The notes under the pieces: generated by a model
The model's database searches: none
The model's input: only the letters and a program-made list of their open reading frames with translations
What the model was told of the DNA's origin: nothing
Shown here: positions 48,313-59,632 of the stretch, piece by piece
How the letters are laid out: the number at the start of each line of letters is the position of its first letter
Numbering within the stretch: the stretch's first letter is position 1
Assembly: GCA_013350335.1 (NCBI GenBank)
Contig: CM023539.1
Span: forward strand, 28,575,043-28,639,042
Reading direction: 5' to 3'
From: Chimonanthus salicifolius
Lineage: Eukaryota > Streptophyta > Magnoliopsida > Laurales > Calycanthaceae
Length of the DNA stretch: 64,000 bases
Translations under genes and position numbers: made by a program

Positions 48313-49483
48313 TCACTTCTTTATTGTAACACCCCGATTTTTCAAAGATATGAATATTTACAAAAATGCCATTGGAATGGTAAATTAGAAGTTATGATTG
48401 TAGATGAGAAAATGGTGGGACCCATTTTTCAAATTAAGACCCAATGTGCATATTATAAGAATCAAATTAAATTAGATGGGTAATGTACATCTAATTAGGT
48501 CAAGATGGTATTTGGGTCAAAGGACCCAATGGGTCATGATGGACTTATTTGATCATTGGGTGAGCCCAATTTTAATTGGGTTAGGCTGAATTGATTTGGA
48601 GTTAAATGAAGGATAAATGGGTAGGCTTGATGCAAGTGTGTAAACCACATTCAAATGGGTAAACCACCCATAAATGGGTCATGGTGTCAAATTGCATCAA
48701 TGAGCTAAACTGAGACCTAATGGGTCGAGTTGACCATGGTTGACCATATGGACCACCAAGTGAACTCAAAAGGTGAGTTAAATCATGTTGAGTTGGGGCT
48801 GAAGTGAGTTGGATTTGAATCAAATAATGGAGTTAACTCGAGTGCATTAAATGAGTGGTATTAAATGGGGTGAGTTGAGCTAATGAGTTGGGTGAGTTAG
48901 ATTGGAAGCCAAAGAGACCATTAATTCAAGTGAGTCAAGTGGGAGGTGAGGAGTTGCCTTGATCTCAAACACCACAAAGACAAGTCCCACATGTTGGTGG
49001 CTTAGGAGTTATATTCCATGCATAGACTTTAATGTAATGGGATAAGTTTTGCATTGAGAATATGGAGGGTTTCCATCTCATGATGGAAACCCCAAGACCC
49101 AATGTTGGGAAGATGGAGGGGCTGCTTGAGCTTAAGCCAAGTGTCCCTTAGATATGCCAAAGGACCCCTTGGTTAGACCAACATTCATGAGGGTAAATGA
49201 ATGGTTTAAGGGGCTGTTATACAAAAGAATTAAACCATACCCTTTGGCCGAATTATGCATTGCAAAAAGCTTGGAGCTTTCATCTCTTTTCCTCTCTAAA
49301 AAATCTACCCCCTTGACCGAACCAGCCCTTGGTGTTTTCACCATTGATCAAGCACATAACCAGCAAAAGGATTAAGGGAGCAAGAAGGAAGGAAGCAAGG
49401 ATCAAAAGACAAGAAGAGAGGCTAAGAGGATTGGTAAGTGTTTCATAAAAACTTAGTTAAATAAATTGGTAAAAGGGAGCATG

Positions 49484-50687
49484 ATTTGGCCATGATATGG
49501 CCGAATCTATCAAGGGTTTAAACATGGAAGATGATGTTGAAAAAGAGTAGAAACATGGATCATAGGGTTCGGCCACTTGGGATGGCCGAACCCTATGAAA
49601 TAATTTGGTTATGTTGATGATTTTTGAAAATTAAAAACCATGCAATATGATGGACATTTTTAGAGGTTTTAATTAGACATAAGATGCATGTTAAAGGGTT
49701 CAAACCATGGCTCATAGGGTTCGGCCACTTTGGATGGCCGAACCCCATGAAAGTAATTTGATTATTGTATGATTTTTGAGAGATAGAAACCATACAATGA
49801 TGGAGGTTCTTAGGTGTTTTAAAAGGGGGCTAAGACTAATGTTTTGGGTCGACTATGGGATGGCTGAACCCTATTGATTTTATGGCTAAGTTGTTATGCA
49901 CAAACCATGCATAAATATTGGAGGGTTTGCATTAAGAAAACCATAGGGTTCGGCTAAGTGTATGGCCGAACCCCATGGACCATTTTATGGGTTATATGGA
50001 GTATTAATATGATTAGAAATTATTGTTGTTTTTATAATGTTTTAAAGGGCCTAAATTATGGATATATGGGTAAAGCATGGTTCGACCATGCACCTAATCT
50101 CTATGATGAATAAAAGAACCAAAGGTGAACTATAGGGTTCGGCCATGGGTATGGCCAAACCCCATAGAAAGAGGCATATAAAAATCATGGAACATTATGA
50201 ATGTCTTAGATAGATTTTTAGTATGTAAAACTATGATGTTAGAGTATGTTATTGATCATGAAAGTGCATGAATGGCAAAAGTGTAAATAGATGGAAATAA
50301 GGAACCATAGGGTTCGGCCATATGTATGGCCGAACCCCTGGAGAGATTTTGATGGATTTAAGTATTTTTGGAATCCTGATTGATGAGGCATGGATGGATC
50401 CATGTTTATGGATCAGTTAGGGATATAAACATGCATAAATAAAGGGTGATTAACCATGAGAAGAATGAGTGGCAAGGATGTAAATATGGCCAAAAATGAA
50501 GAACCATGGGTTCGGCCATGGTGTATGGCCGAACCACATGGGGGATGGTTGTGGACTTAGGGACTCTTAATAACGACCCTATGTGTTGGGTAAATGAATC
50601 AAAGGGTGGTAGATTTTAGACCCACAAGATTAAAAATATCAAATTTAAGTGGGTGAGGTTCGGCTATGGGTATGGCCGAACCCCACA
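49484..50687 (+). repeat. hairpin array in the plus LTR
   Basis: At least nine units near 49484, 49561, 49713, 49843, 49942, 50131, 50306, 50505 and 50651, 77-200 bp apart. The unit at 49561 has perfect 15-bp arms CATAGGGTTCGGCCA / TGGCCGAACCCTATG with a 7-nt loop. Spacers of neighbouring units (49598-49712 and 49750-49842) are recognisably related, so the array looks like an old tandem repeat in which only the hairpin stayed conserved. Half-sites occur at about 49243 and 50078. Confidence 0.9.
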
Positions 50688-51078
50688 AGGTGGTTTTCGG
50701 GACTTAGCTTTAAATGGAAGTTAAATGATTAGTATTTTGATTTGCTGTATAAACAAGGTATTGGGACTCCTTGAACGGTGCACGAGTCGTGAACGGGTGA
50801 CGGTTAAGAAGCAAAGGACACTTGAGTGGTCTTTTGGTAGGATTCCTACATCATTGAAACCATGGATATGTATTATGTACTTTTGATGATTTTATTTCAT
50901 GTTTGATAAGTTATTTTGGTATCAAACAATATGTTACAATTATGGGATTTTCATGCTATGTTTTGTAATATTCTGTAGCATGATTGGCATTTGCATCTCA
51001 TGCATGGTATGGGGTGGGGGGGGGGGGGGAGGAATGTTATGCAACCGGAGCCCACATTCCGTCGGAATGTCCGTGATG

Positions 51079-52100
51079 CTGTGACACCCCGATTTCTCAA
51101 TAAGATGAATATTTACGAAAATGCCCCTAGATTGGTGAATTCAATAAATATGATTGTAAATAAGGAAATGGTGGGGCCCATTGCTCAAATTAAGATCATA
51201 TGAGCACATTATGAATGTCAAGTTTGATTGGATGGGTAATTTCTCAATGAAGTGGATACATTACGAAAATGTCCCTGGATTGGTGAATTCAATAAATGTG
51301 ATTGTAAATAAGGAAATAGTGGGGTCCATTGCTCAAATTAAGATCATATGAGCACATTATGAATGTCAAGTTTGATTGGTTGGGTAATTTTCATCATTTG
51401 GGTCAAAAATGGCTAAATGGGTCAAAGGGCCCAAATGGGGCCCATCGGGTCTTGCTGGGTTATTTGACCGTTTTGTGATTTTAAATTAAATGGGGTTAAG
51501 CCTATTTGATTGGAAATCAAGTGGAGGAAAAATGGGTAGGCTTGATCCATAGGTAAAAACCAATTAGAAATGACCAAAATACCATGAATGGGTCATGTTG
51601 TCAAAACGGGTCAAGGAGCTAAAAGTGGACCCAACGGGTCGAGTTGAGTATTGTTGACCGTTTGAACCCTCAAGGGAGCTCAAACACGAGTCAAATCATT
51701 TGAGTGGGACTGAGGTGAGTTGGAATTAAATCAAAAAGTGAGTTAACTCATGTGCATTAAATGAAATGCATTAAATGTGATGAGTTGGGTTGGAATAAAA
51801 ATACCTTGAGTTGGGTGAGTCAAAATGGAAATTCAAGGGACTGTAAATCAGTGAGTTTAAGGGTAAGTTGAAGAGGTTGGCTGGCCTCAACCCAACCAAA
51901 ACAAGTCCCACACGTTGGGGACTTGTTTTGGTGGGTTCCATGGTGAAAATTAAATGTAAATGCATGGATTGGAGGTGAGTTGTTTGGGAATATGAATGGT
52001 TGCATGGGTAGAATGCCAAGGGGTGCTTTGCTTGGCTGCAAGTTACTCCTTGGTTTGTGCAAGGCTTGATGAGGAGTAATGGGGGTGTTGATGGCTGAAA
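51079..52100 (+). repeat. second LTR head inside the plus LTR
   Basis: TGTGACACCCCGATTTCTC restarts the LTR and runs in parallel with 48325-49140 (GGTAGGCTTGAT, GGGTCGAGTTGA, ACAAGTCCCACA(T/C)GTTGG). It has its own ~170-bp internal duplication (51100-51370, GGTGAATTCAATAAAT twice). Near 52100 it rejoins the normal LTR tail. Just before it is a run of 14 G (51016-51029). Confidence 0.75.
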
Positions 52101-52984
52101 TACAAATTATATGTATGTGATGGGTGAGACTCATTGCATAAGACATATGCTAGCATGACATGGCATTGAATCGGCATGATATGATCTTTATTATCATGCA
52201 AGTTTACTGGTTTTTATCTGTATGATTGGATCTCTGTTATCATACATAATTTTGGATACGATGTTTTATAAGTATGATATGGTATATTATATCTGGATTT
52301 TATATACTAACCCATGTGTTAGCCCTAATCAGAATACCTACTGGGCGCGTTGTCTAACGCCCTATTTCTATCCTTAGTGGAAGGCGCAGGAAAGGGAAAG
52401 GGAAAGGCCGAGGATCGCGAATGAAGCCAAGTATAGGAACTTGGATATCGGAATGAACTCTTATTTATTGTTATTTGGATAATTTGCATGGATATGAGTA
52501 ATTTAGTAACTTTGCTATGGTTTGTGAATAGTTTTGATGATGGTTAATTGATTTAAGTAAATTTTGGATAGATGACTTATACATTGCTATCTAAACAGTT
52601 TAGTTCCGCATATTTGACTTATTCTGCAATTCAGTTATGTATATTCCGCAAGTTTTACTTAGCTCTATGTGTGGTTTGGTTTTCATGGAGTTGGTTCATG
52701 CACACATAGGTTTGGCCAGTTAAGGGTCGGGCTTTGGAAATCCGAACTTAGCTCGCGTCGTGACGCTCCCCGCTCTCTTCCAACTTCAATTTTTTTTTAA
52801 AAATAGACTCTGATCTTCTGAATGGTGGAAAAGGGTGGGGCGTTACACTTATTTTGGTGCCTTTCTTATAGTCCTTTGATCATTAATTTAAAACCAAGAT
52901 CATACTACCCTTGATTCATACATCTAATCAATTATACCATAATTATTTAGCATTGATAAAAATCTAAGTCCACCAAACCTTCCC

Positions 52985-53840
52985 CATGGGGTTCGGCCAT
53001 ACACCATGGCCGAACCCATGGTCCATGATTTTTACCTATTTACAACATTGTCATTACTCTTTTTATCATGGCTAATTACTTATCTTAATCCTCCACTCCT
53101 TTAATCATATTAGGTCCATACATGACCCATAAAAATTGGTTCATGGGGTTCGGCCATGGTATGATATCTAAATTCCATTTTCTCCATCATTTCCATGATC
53201 TAATTGCATGAACATCATCCCATAATTCTTTATGGGGTTCGGCCATACACCATGGCCAAACCCTAAGGTCCTTGGTTCTCCATCAAAAACACCCATTTAA
53301 CCCCCTTTAAAAATCCTCAACATACATCTATAATTTTCATGCTTTGAAACCCAATAAAATTATTAACCTACTCCCATAGTTTTCATCATTCAAAATCCAT
53401 TAACAATACCAATGCACCTCCATGGGGTTCGGCCATACGCCATGGCCGAACCATATGGTTCTTTAATTTCTTTAGAAATCATACAACCGTCATTTGATAG
53501 TTCCCATTCATCCATTAATTTTTCTTCCATGGAAATCATTATTTCCATTAAACTAAATGATACATCCTTTTAAACCCTTTTAATTTCATCAACATACATC
53601 TATAATTCTCCATCCTTTAAATCCATTATAATTCATTATTATCCTTTCCATGGGGTTCGGCCATACAACATGGCCGAACCCTATGGTTCATTACTTCCTT
53701 TTAAAAATCCTTAAAACCCATATAAATTCTTTAATCACTTTCCATGGGGTTCGACCATACAACATGGCCGAACCTTATGGTTCTTCAATGGGTCTTTAAC
53801 CAATATAAAATTAGGGTTCGGTCATGCAATGGCCGAACCT
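52985..53840 (-). repeat. hairpin array in the minus LTR, segment 2
   Basis: Hairpins near 52987, 53234, 53424, 53652, 53746 and 53812, with a half-site near 53144 and another near 54008. Loop is mostly ACACC or ACAAC in this LTR, whereas the plus LTR has variable loops. Confidence 0.88.
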
Positions 53841-54652
53841 TGTCCTTGACCCTCTTTTCTTGATTATGTAAACTTAATCACTTACTTACCGATTCCGCGA
53901 CTCCTCCGGTTTTCCTTCACTTGTTCTTGATCTTCCAATCTTCTCCTTCTTTAGCCTCCTCCTCCCTGATCTTTAGCCGAAGTTGATCTTGATGAAATCC
54001 CTTGATGTGGTTCGGCCAAGAGATATATGTTTGTGAGAGATAGAGTAGCTTGGGATAGGAGGATACTCCAAGTCCTTGTCTTGAGGGTGGTCGGCTTTGT
54101 GTATGCCGTGCGCCCCTTCATTCTTATGCTACCTCTCTTCCAATCGGTCCTATATTTAGAAGATGCCGACCCTTCAATTTAGCAATTGCCTAGTGCCGTT
54201 TTTAACCAAGGAAAAGACTCCTTTTAAAGATACACTCTAGCGCATCCTTGTGGATGTGCTTCTCTCCTACACGGCCAAGCAACCTTCTTTATTTGGATTA
54301 GGCAATCAGATGTCATTGCCTAATCCTAACTTATCTATGCGTGTTGTCCATCTTAGGCAATCCTTGTCCAACTAAAACTCCTTGATTTTCTTGAGATGAA
54401 AACTCCTTTGTGGTGTATGCGTGTGTGTGTGTCATCCTCAACCAGACAATCCCTTATTTATAGACATATCGCATTACCATTTTAATTCAGCCCCACTTAA
54501 TTTAAATTGGACCTTATAACATAACTGTTGGGTCCTAATTGGGCCATTGACCCAACACCTTACCCATCTAAGGTTCATATCCGTTAATTCACAATTAAAA
54601 TGGCAAATTCCGTAAATATTGATAAGATGGAATTCTGAAGTGTTACAACACA

Positions 54653-54794
54653 ACACCGTTGCATCTTAATTAAGATTGTTATTCCTCTTCATTAATTTAT
54701 ATTAATCAAGTCATTTGCAAAAGAATAAAAAATATTGGGGATTGTCTTATTCACCCCCCTCTAGACAATCCATTCTAGCACAACGGGACTTTCA
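54653..54794 (+). repeat. SIRE-like LTR, terminal part
   Basis: Contains the characteristic CTTATTCACCCCCCTCTAG and GCACAACGGGACTTTCA just before the primer site. The start joins 46939 once the solo LTR and its TSD are removed. Confidence 0.78.
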
Positions 54795-54796
54795 GT

Positions 54797-54808
54797 TGGT
54801 ATCAGAGA
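54797..54808 (+). other. primer-binding site of the SIRE-like element
   Basis: TGGTATCAGAGA, an initiator Met tRNA-type site, two bases after the LTR end CA at 54794. Confidence 0.8.
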
Positions 54809-54868
54809 CTCCTGTTCTTCATAAAGGATCTAACCATCCGAGTAGATCTTTGTGCTAGAACACCAATC

Positions 54869-56032
54869 ATGGGCACCAAAAGTTTCATCTTCTTTTCTCT
54901 ATTATTTGTACACACTGTAACCAAAGTAGAGAATGTGTTGGCCTCATATGAAGATAATGATGGACCTATATCCAAAATGATTTTATAGAAAAGATTTGCA
55001 CATATTTGGATAGTTCAATGGAAGGCTCCACCTCTCATAACCAAATGAAGAATCAAGAGAGGTGCAAATTTGAAATGTTTTATTTCCCTCCATTACTCCC
55101 AACTAAGAGGAATCCTCAAGTGAAGAAGAGGATGGAGAAGAGGACCTTGATGACGATGATGACCTCCAAGAATCCTATGATGCCTTGTATGCTGAAAGTA
55201 TGAGATTGACTAAGGAACTCCACAAGGTGAAAATTGAGAATGCCAAACTCTCTAGCAACTTCAAAATGCTATTGTTGAAAATGATCTTCTCTCAACAAGT
55301 TCGAAAAATGCAAATAAGGAAATCATGATGTTAAGAGAATCTCAAAATGGGCTTCAAGAAACTTTAAAATCTTATTAGAATGAAATCTTGAAGCTTAAGA
55401 AAGTTGGAAAATGGCTTGGAGATGAAAATGAAAAATTGGCCTCAAAGTTTGAAAGTCTTAAGAATTCTCAAGACATGGTTACCCAAGGTGAGCTAAAATT
55501 GGAACAACCTATTTTGGGTAAACCTTATGGTGATTGGATCATTCTCAATCTAACCCAAAGAGACCCATGAACCAATCCATGTTAGGTTAAAGCCACACCG
55601 CACACTCTTCTACTATAAAATGTTTTTATTGTGATTTAACAGAGCATTTCAAGCATGAGTGCAAGACAAGAAGAATGCAGGTTAGAAAACAGGTGGCTAA
55701 AGATATTTCTCAAAGAGAGCAAAGAAGAGAAATAATGAGTTGATTGGAAATTCACATTATGCAAAGAAGAAAAAGGTAAATCTATATGATTTTGTGAGTT
55801 ATCCTAGGAAACACAATGCACCTCACTCCATGCATCATCCTTTCATTGGCAAATCTAAAAGGGATAGACCAAGACCTCCTAATAGCATAGATTGGAATAT
55901 GAGAAGGAGGGACTTGTCTCAAACCATTAGAATTGGGCCAAATGTTCAAAATAGTAGAAACAAATTGCCCAAATTCCAAGGATTTGAGAGGAAAGGTCCG
56001 GATCCAAATTTCATATGGATCCCAATGAAATA
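54869..56032 (+). pseudogene. SIRE-like copia gag, badly degenerate
   Basis: Many stops and shifts, but in successive frames one reads an acidic coiled-coil segment (LQESYDALYAESMRLTKEL, about 55166-55225), further coiled coil (LKLKKVGKWLGDENEKLA) and a CCHC knuckle CFYCDLTEHFKHEC near 55620. It ends GPDPNFIWIPMKYV before gypsy element C begins at 56033. The domain order fits the gag of SIRE/Maximus copia elements. Not functional. Confidence 0.75.
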
Positions 56033-57284
56033 TGTGATGCCCCGAATTTGAGGAATTATTAAAGAAGTTGAAATTTTATTAATTAATTGAAAATTAATGT
56101 AAATTAATCAATTAATTAGATAAAATAAGAGGAAGATTAATTTATAAAATTAATCTATAAATTAATTGTCGGATGTCACGGTCAGAAATTAAAATTAACG
56201 TATAAGATTTAATTAAGAATAATTGGGTGACGACGTATTACGCTATATCAAAAGGACTCAAATGTAATACCTTAAGAACTCAGGGGCGAAAAGGGAATGG
56301 CAAAAGAGGCCATGTTGACTGAGTCATACATAGCACTCCCTTATCCCATTCATGCGCACGGCACAAGGAAGTTACACTTCTTTGTGCGCACGACACATAG
56401 GGTTGTTCCATCTTTCTTTCACACGATAGTCTTTCCCTCTTCCCTTCATATACACACAATGCACTTCCCTCATTTTCTTTACACAGCAAGTACATTCTTC
56501 CATATTCCCCACTGAGAATCCCATCTCCCCATCGTGAAAGCAAGGAAAAGGAAGGAAAAGATAAGAAGGAAAAGCGAAGAAGAAGAGGAAAAGGGATTAC
56601 GAAAAGCATCTTAAAAGGTTGGTGTATTTTTCTAAATTAATATTTAGATTTAAATAAAAGTTTAGGGTGATTTATAATCAACCCTGGATGAATTCGGGCC
56701 AATGGATTTAAAATAAGGATTGATTCGGGAATTATCAGGTATCATCCCCAATTCAGGAATCAAGTTCAAATCTCTGAAATGGTTTGTTAATTTGGGACTG
56801 TGGAAGGGGATTGAAATTATTTTTATTAATTACAGCCCTTCTTATAATTAAAGGTTTCTCTTCTTAAAATATTATTATAAAGGATATAATACTAAAAGAT
56901 AAAAGGGTTCTTCTATGGGAAGCCCTCTCTATATTTCATTCCTCTACTTTACGAAATCACCGCTGGAAATGAGGAAGGTGAAAGGGAAGAAATTGGGGAA
57001 ACTGAAAAAGAGAAAAGAAAATGGAGAGGTAAGAACCAACGAAACTATCAGTCCTTGTGAGAGAACTAAATATTTTATAGCACTTCTTCCAAATCTATTT
57101 CATCCTAAGGAGCATGAACCTATATATCCAGATTGAAGTCTTTGCCTGTGGGAGCTTTGGGAACAAAAGAATGAGAAGGTCAGTTTTGACCCTTTTCTTT
57201 TAATTCCTTTCTTTTGGCATTTCCGTTCCTTTCAAGGGATTTCATGCTCAGTGGGTTGTAAAATTGGTTCCTTAACTCACTGCA

Positions 57285-57375
57285 TCCAACTGTTTGATGA
57301 AATGCCACATATGACTTGGCTTGAAATCAGATGCAAAAGGAATTTCCCCCACCTGTTTGATAAAATGCCTGAATG
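57285..57375 (+). pseudogene. possible PPR fragment (LFDEMP motif)
   Basis: Reads QLFDEMPHMTWLEI and, 60 bp on, HLFDKMPE in the same frame. LFDEMP is a hallmark of PLS-class pentatricopeptide proteins. Very short, so only tentative. Confidence 0.4.
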
Positions 57376-57580
57376 ATGATGCTCTTGGATTTTGTTTCCA
57401 TACATTTGATCTTTCTTAGTAGTTACAACTTATACATGGCCAGATAATTCCTTCTTTGTGTAGAGTTAGTTCGTATCAGTTTAATTGTATGTCTCTGCAC
57501 TTGTCCCTTTTCTTTTCTTTTAAGTAGGTATCTATATCTCTGTTTATTCTTCCATTTTTGTTGTTGAAAGAACCATAAGG

Positions 57581-57717
57581 GTAGTTCGTGATCAATTGCT
57601 TGAGAATAAGATAAAAGCACTAGGAGATTTATTTGAAGAATTATAGGTTCGTGAGCCCTTAAGAGAGAAATAAGAAAGAGCTGAAACTGATCTGCTACAT
57701 GCATTTACAACATTTTG
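57581..57717 (+). pseudogene. possible captured coding fragment of unknown gene
   Basis: Frame reads VVRDQLLENKIKALGDLFEE, then TAG, VREPLREK, TAA, ERAETDLLHAFTTF. Both stops are one C-to-T change from Gln codons and the composition looks coding. I do not recognise the protein. Confidence 0.4.
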
Positions 57718-57724
57718 ATAAAGG

Positions 57725-58008
57725 CTTGCTGTTTGAACAACTTGTTCAATTCGAATAATCCATTGAATGATGCATGGAACCTGTTAAGTAAAATCGTGAT
57801 AGAGGAATTAGGCCGAATGTTGTTACTTTTGGGACTTTGATTGATGCCAAATGTGAGAATTCAATGTTGGACAAGGTGCTTAAGCTGGAAAAAGAGATGA
57901 AGAGAGTGCATCGTGTGAAACGAAATGCATTTGTGTATACGTCATTGATCAAAGAGCTTTGCAAGAACAATTGTTTGGATTTGGCTTTTAAATTAAAGTG
58001 GGGCCACT
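57725..58008 (+). pseudogene. pentatricopeptide repeat (PPR) gene fragment inside the LTR
   Basis: From about 57810 the frame reads RPNVVTFGTLIDAKCENSML ... LKLEKEMKRVH, then NAFVYTSLIKELCKNNCLD, about two 35-residue PPR motifs in tandem. Upstream, after a shift, traces of a third repeat are seen. Same orientation as the retrotransposon. It ends near KLKWGH. PPR proteins act in organelle RNA processing; this remnant is non-functional and probably a captured piece of a cellular gene. Confidence 0.8.
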
Positions 58009-59620
58009 CTTTGTCAATGCCTTTGGTTAATAAATTCCCACATGAATTATAACTGATTTGTATCCCACTGTGATTGTAGTGAGTGATACTCATTTTTGAG
58101 AGACACTTCCTTCATCGGATCCTGCCATCATCCAAATGACCAAGTACCTCCACTTAATACGAAAGGATATATTATTCTTATTAACACTTGGGAGAGAAAT
58201 GATCTTCTCAAACAAACCTATTTCAGAACTTGAAACTAGCAACAAAGTTATTTTTAAACATCCCTTTTGAACATATTATTTAGATCTATTGGAAGTAGCG
58301 AATAACCTTAAATGTTTGTATTATTAGAAATGATAACTTAGTGATATGCGAATTATGTTCTTGACATATGTATACGAATGAAGGATTGAGAGGTGACCCC
58401 ATTATTGGGCAAGGAAGTTCAAGACTCAACATCAACAATAAAAACTTGGAATCAGGTAGGTTTTCCTCCTTTCTTGATGTATCTCATGACTATTATGTAT
58501 GTGGAGATTATATTTAATTTCAATGCATATTTTGAATGATTTATCGATGCATGAGCATGAAAGCATGCATCTGGTGGGGATGAGAATAGTTGAGATAATG
58601 GTTAGAGGATGTTAAACTCTAACATGAGAAATATGAAATACCATAACTATTCGGTATGGCCGTGTCCATGAACATAGGAATTGGGCAATTAAGATAGGCT
58701 TAAAGCTCTTGGGTGAGAGACCCAAAACATGCGCAGGATAATATGGGTGATAGTATACCCTCGGTAACTTCGGTTAAATACTAGGGATTGGGTAGTAGCT
58801 CCCAGCTGGTGTCCTAGGAAAGCTACGGACATAATGGCTAATGATTAGAACCGTTTGAATGGAAAGTATGGAAGAGAGAAATGCATGGGCATGAGAGGGG
58901 TTTGCAGTGATTCATGTACCATGGCATTTGCATCATGTTGATTTAATGAGTTATCAAAAGTATGTTTATTATGAATTGATTTATGAGATGAATATGAACT
59001 GGTTTCAAATGCTTTATATATATTGATTATGAATTGATTTTGAAATATGGGGTGGGAATGATTTCAACTGAATTATATGATTTTATATATGTCATATTGA
59101 TACCCCATTTGATGGGAAATCCTACTAGTCGTTGACTAAGCCCACAATATTCTATTCTTTTAGAAGTTAACACAGGAAAGGAGAAATGTCATGAAGCTGG
59201 ACCAAGCGTCAGTCATGCATAAACGAGGATGGCGCAAGAGAGGATTGCATGGAGAGTTACTTTTAATATTATTAGCGAAATAAACACTTGGGTTATGTTA
59301 TTCAGGGATTTTTAGTTGTTATGTTAAACCTTTATTCGAGAAATGAATGTTATCAGGATTATCCTCCTGCTTTGCCAAGATTGAGAAAGATTGGATTATG
59401 GATTTAAATGATTGTACGTATATTTCCGTATTGTTGTAAGTTAGTGTGTTGCTATGTTTACGTGAAATCTTTCCATGTGCACACACTGGTTGGGCCAGTT
59501 AAGGGTTGAATCTTCGGATTCGGACTTGACTCACATCGGTGGCGCTCTCCCCTTTCTTCAGGTTGTTAAATAAAAAAAAATACTCTGATAATTAGGGAGA
59601 AAAGGGAGGGGCACTACAGT

Positions 59621-59632
59621 TGGTATTAGAGA
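59621..59632 (+). other. primer-binding site of element C
   Basis: TGGTATTAGAGA, two changes from the initiator Met tRNA site, two bases after the LTR end. Confidence 0.75.

Larger units (their letters stand above)
48325..52847 (+). repeat. solo gypsy LTR on plus (4523 bp) with duplicated head
   Basis: Opens TGTAACACCCCGATTTTTC and closes GGGGCGTTACA. Flanks are TTTAT (48320-48324) and CTTAT (52848-52852), one mismatch. It belongs to the same broad family as the minus LTR it interrupts, judging by shared ends and shared hairpins. It is longer because a second LTR head begins at about 51079. Confidence 0.87.
46940..54647 (-). mobile_element. solo gypsy LTR on minus, split by a plus-strand LTR
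   Basis: Pieces 46940-48324 and 52853-54647 make about 3180 bp, TGTAACGCCTC...AAGTGTTACA on plus. Flanks are GCACA (46935-46939) and ACACA (54648-54652), a TSD with one change. No primer or purine site adjoins. A TATA box (CTATAAATAAGGG on minus, about 54452-54464) lies roughly 190 bp from the U3 end, so most of the LTR is downstream of the expected start. It contains hairpins on both sides of the insertion and a two-copy 74-bp repeat with TTCGGACG and GAGTGTGGCCCC (47563-47683). Confidence 0.87.
44593..56032 (+). mobile_element. SIRE/Maximus-like copia element, multiply interrupted and truncated
   Basis: LTR pieces 44593-45464, 46308-46939 and 54653-54794 (about 1.65 kb in total) are separated by a TRIM and by a solo gypsy LTR that itself contains another. 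A primer site and a degenerate gag follow. The gag is cut at 56032 by gypsy element C; pol is not seen. The LTR start TGTTAGTGCC is inferred, whereas its end before the primer site is clear. Confidence 0.75.
56033..59618 (+). repeat. 5' LTR of gypsy element C (3586 bp)
   Basis: Opens TGTGATGCCCCG and closes GGGGCACTACA, immediately followed by the primer site. The middle part (57285-58005) carries sequence that reads as fragments of cellular protein genes, listed separately. The tail (GGGCCAGTTAAGGGTTG, TCGGACTTGACTC) matches the tails of the two solo LTRs at 47-54.6 kb. Confidence 0.87.

Noticed and set aside
48012..53840. Hairpin arrays considered as a CRISPR array
   Set aside because: Spacing is irregular, spacers are related to each other, no cas genes are present, and the setting is a plant LTR retrotransposon.
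56280..56609. 109-aa minus-strand frame in the element C LTR
   Set aside because: Low-complexity Phe/Ser-rich translation of a purine-rich leader; antisense to the element.
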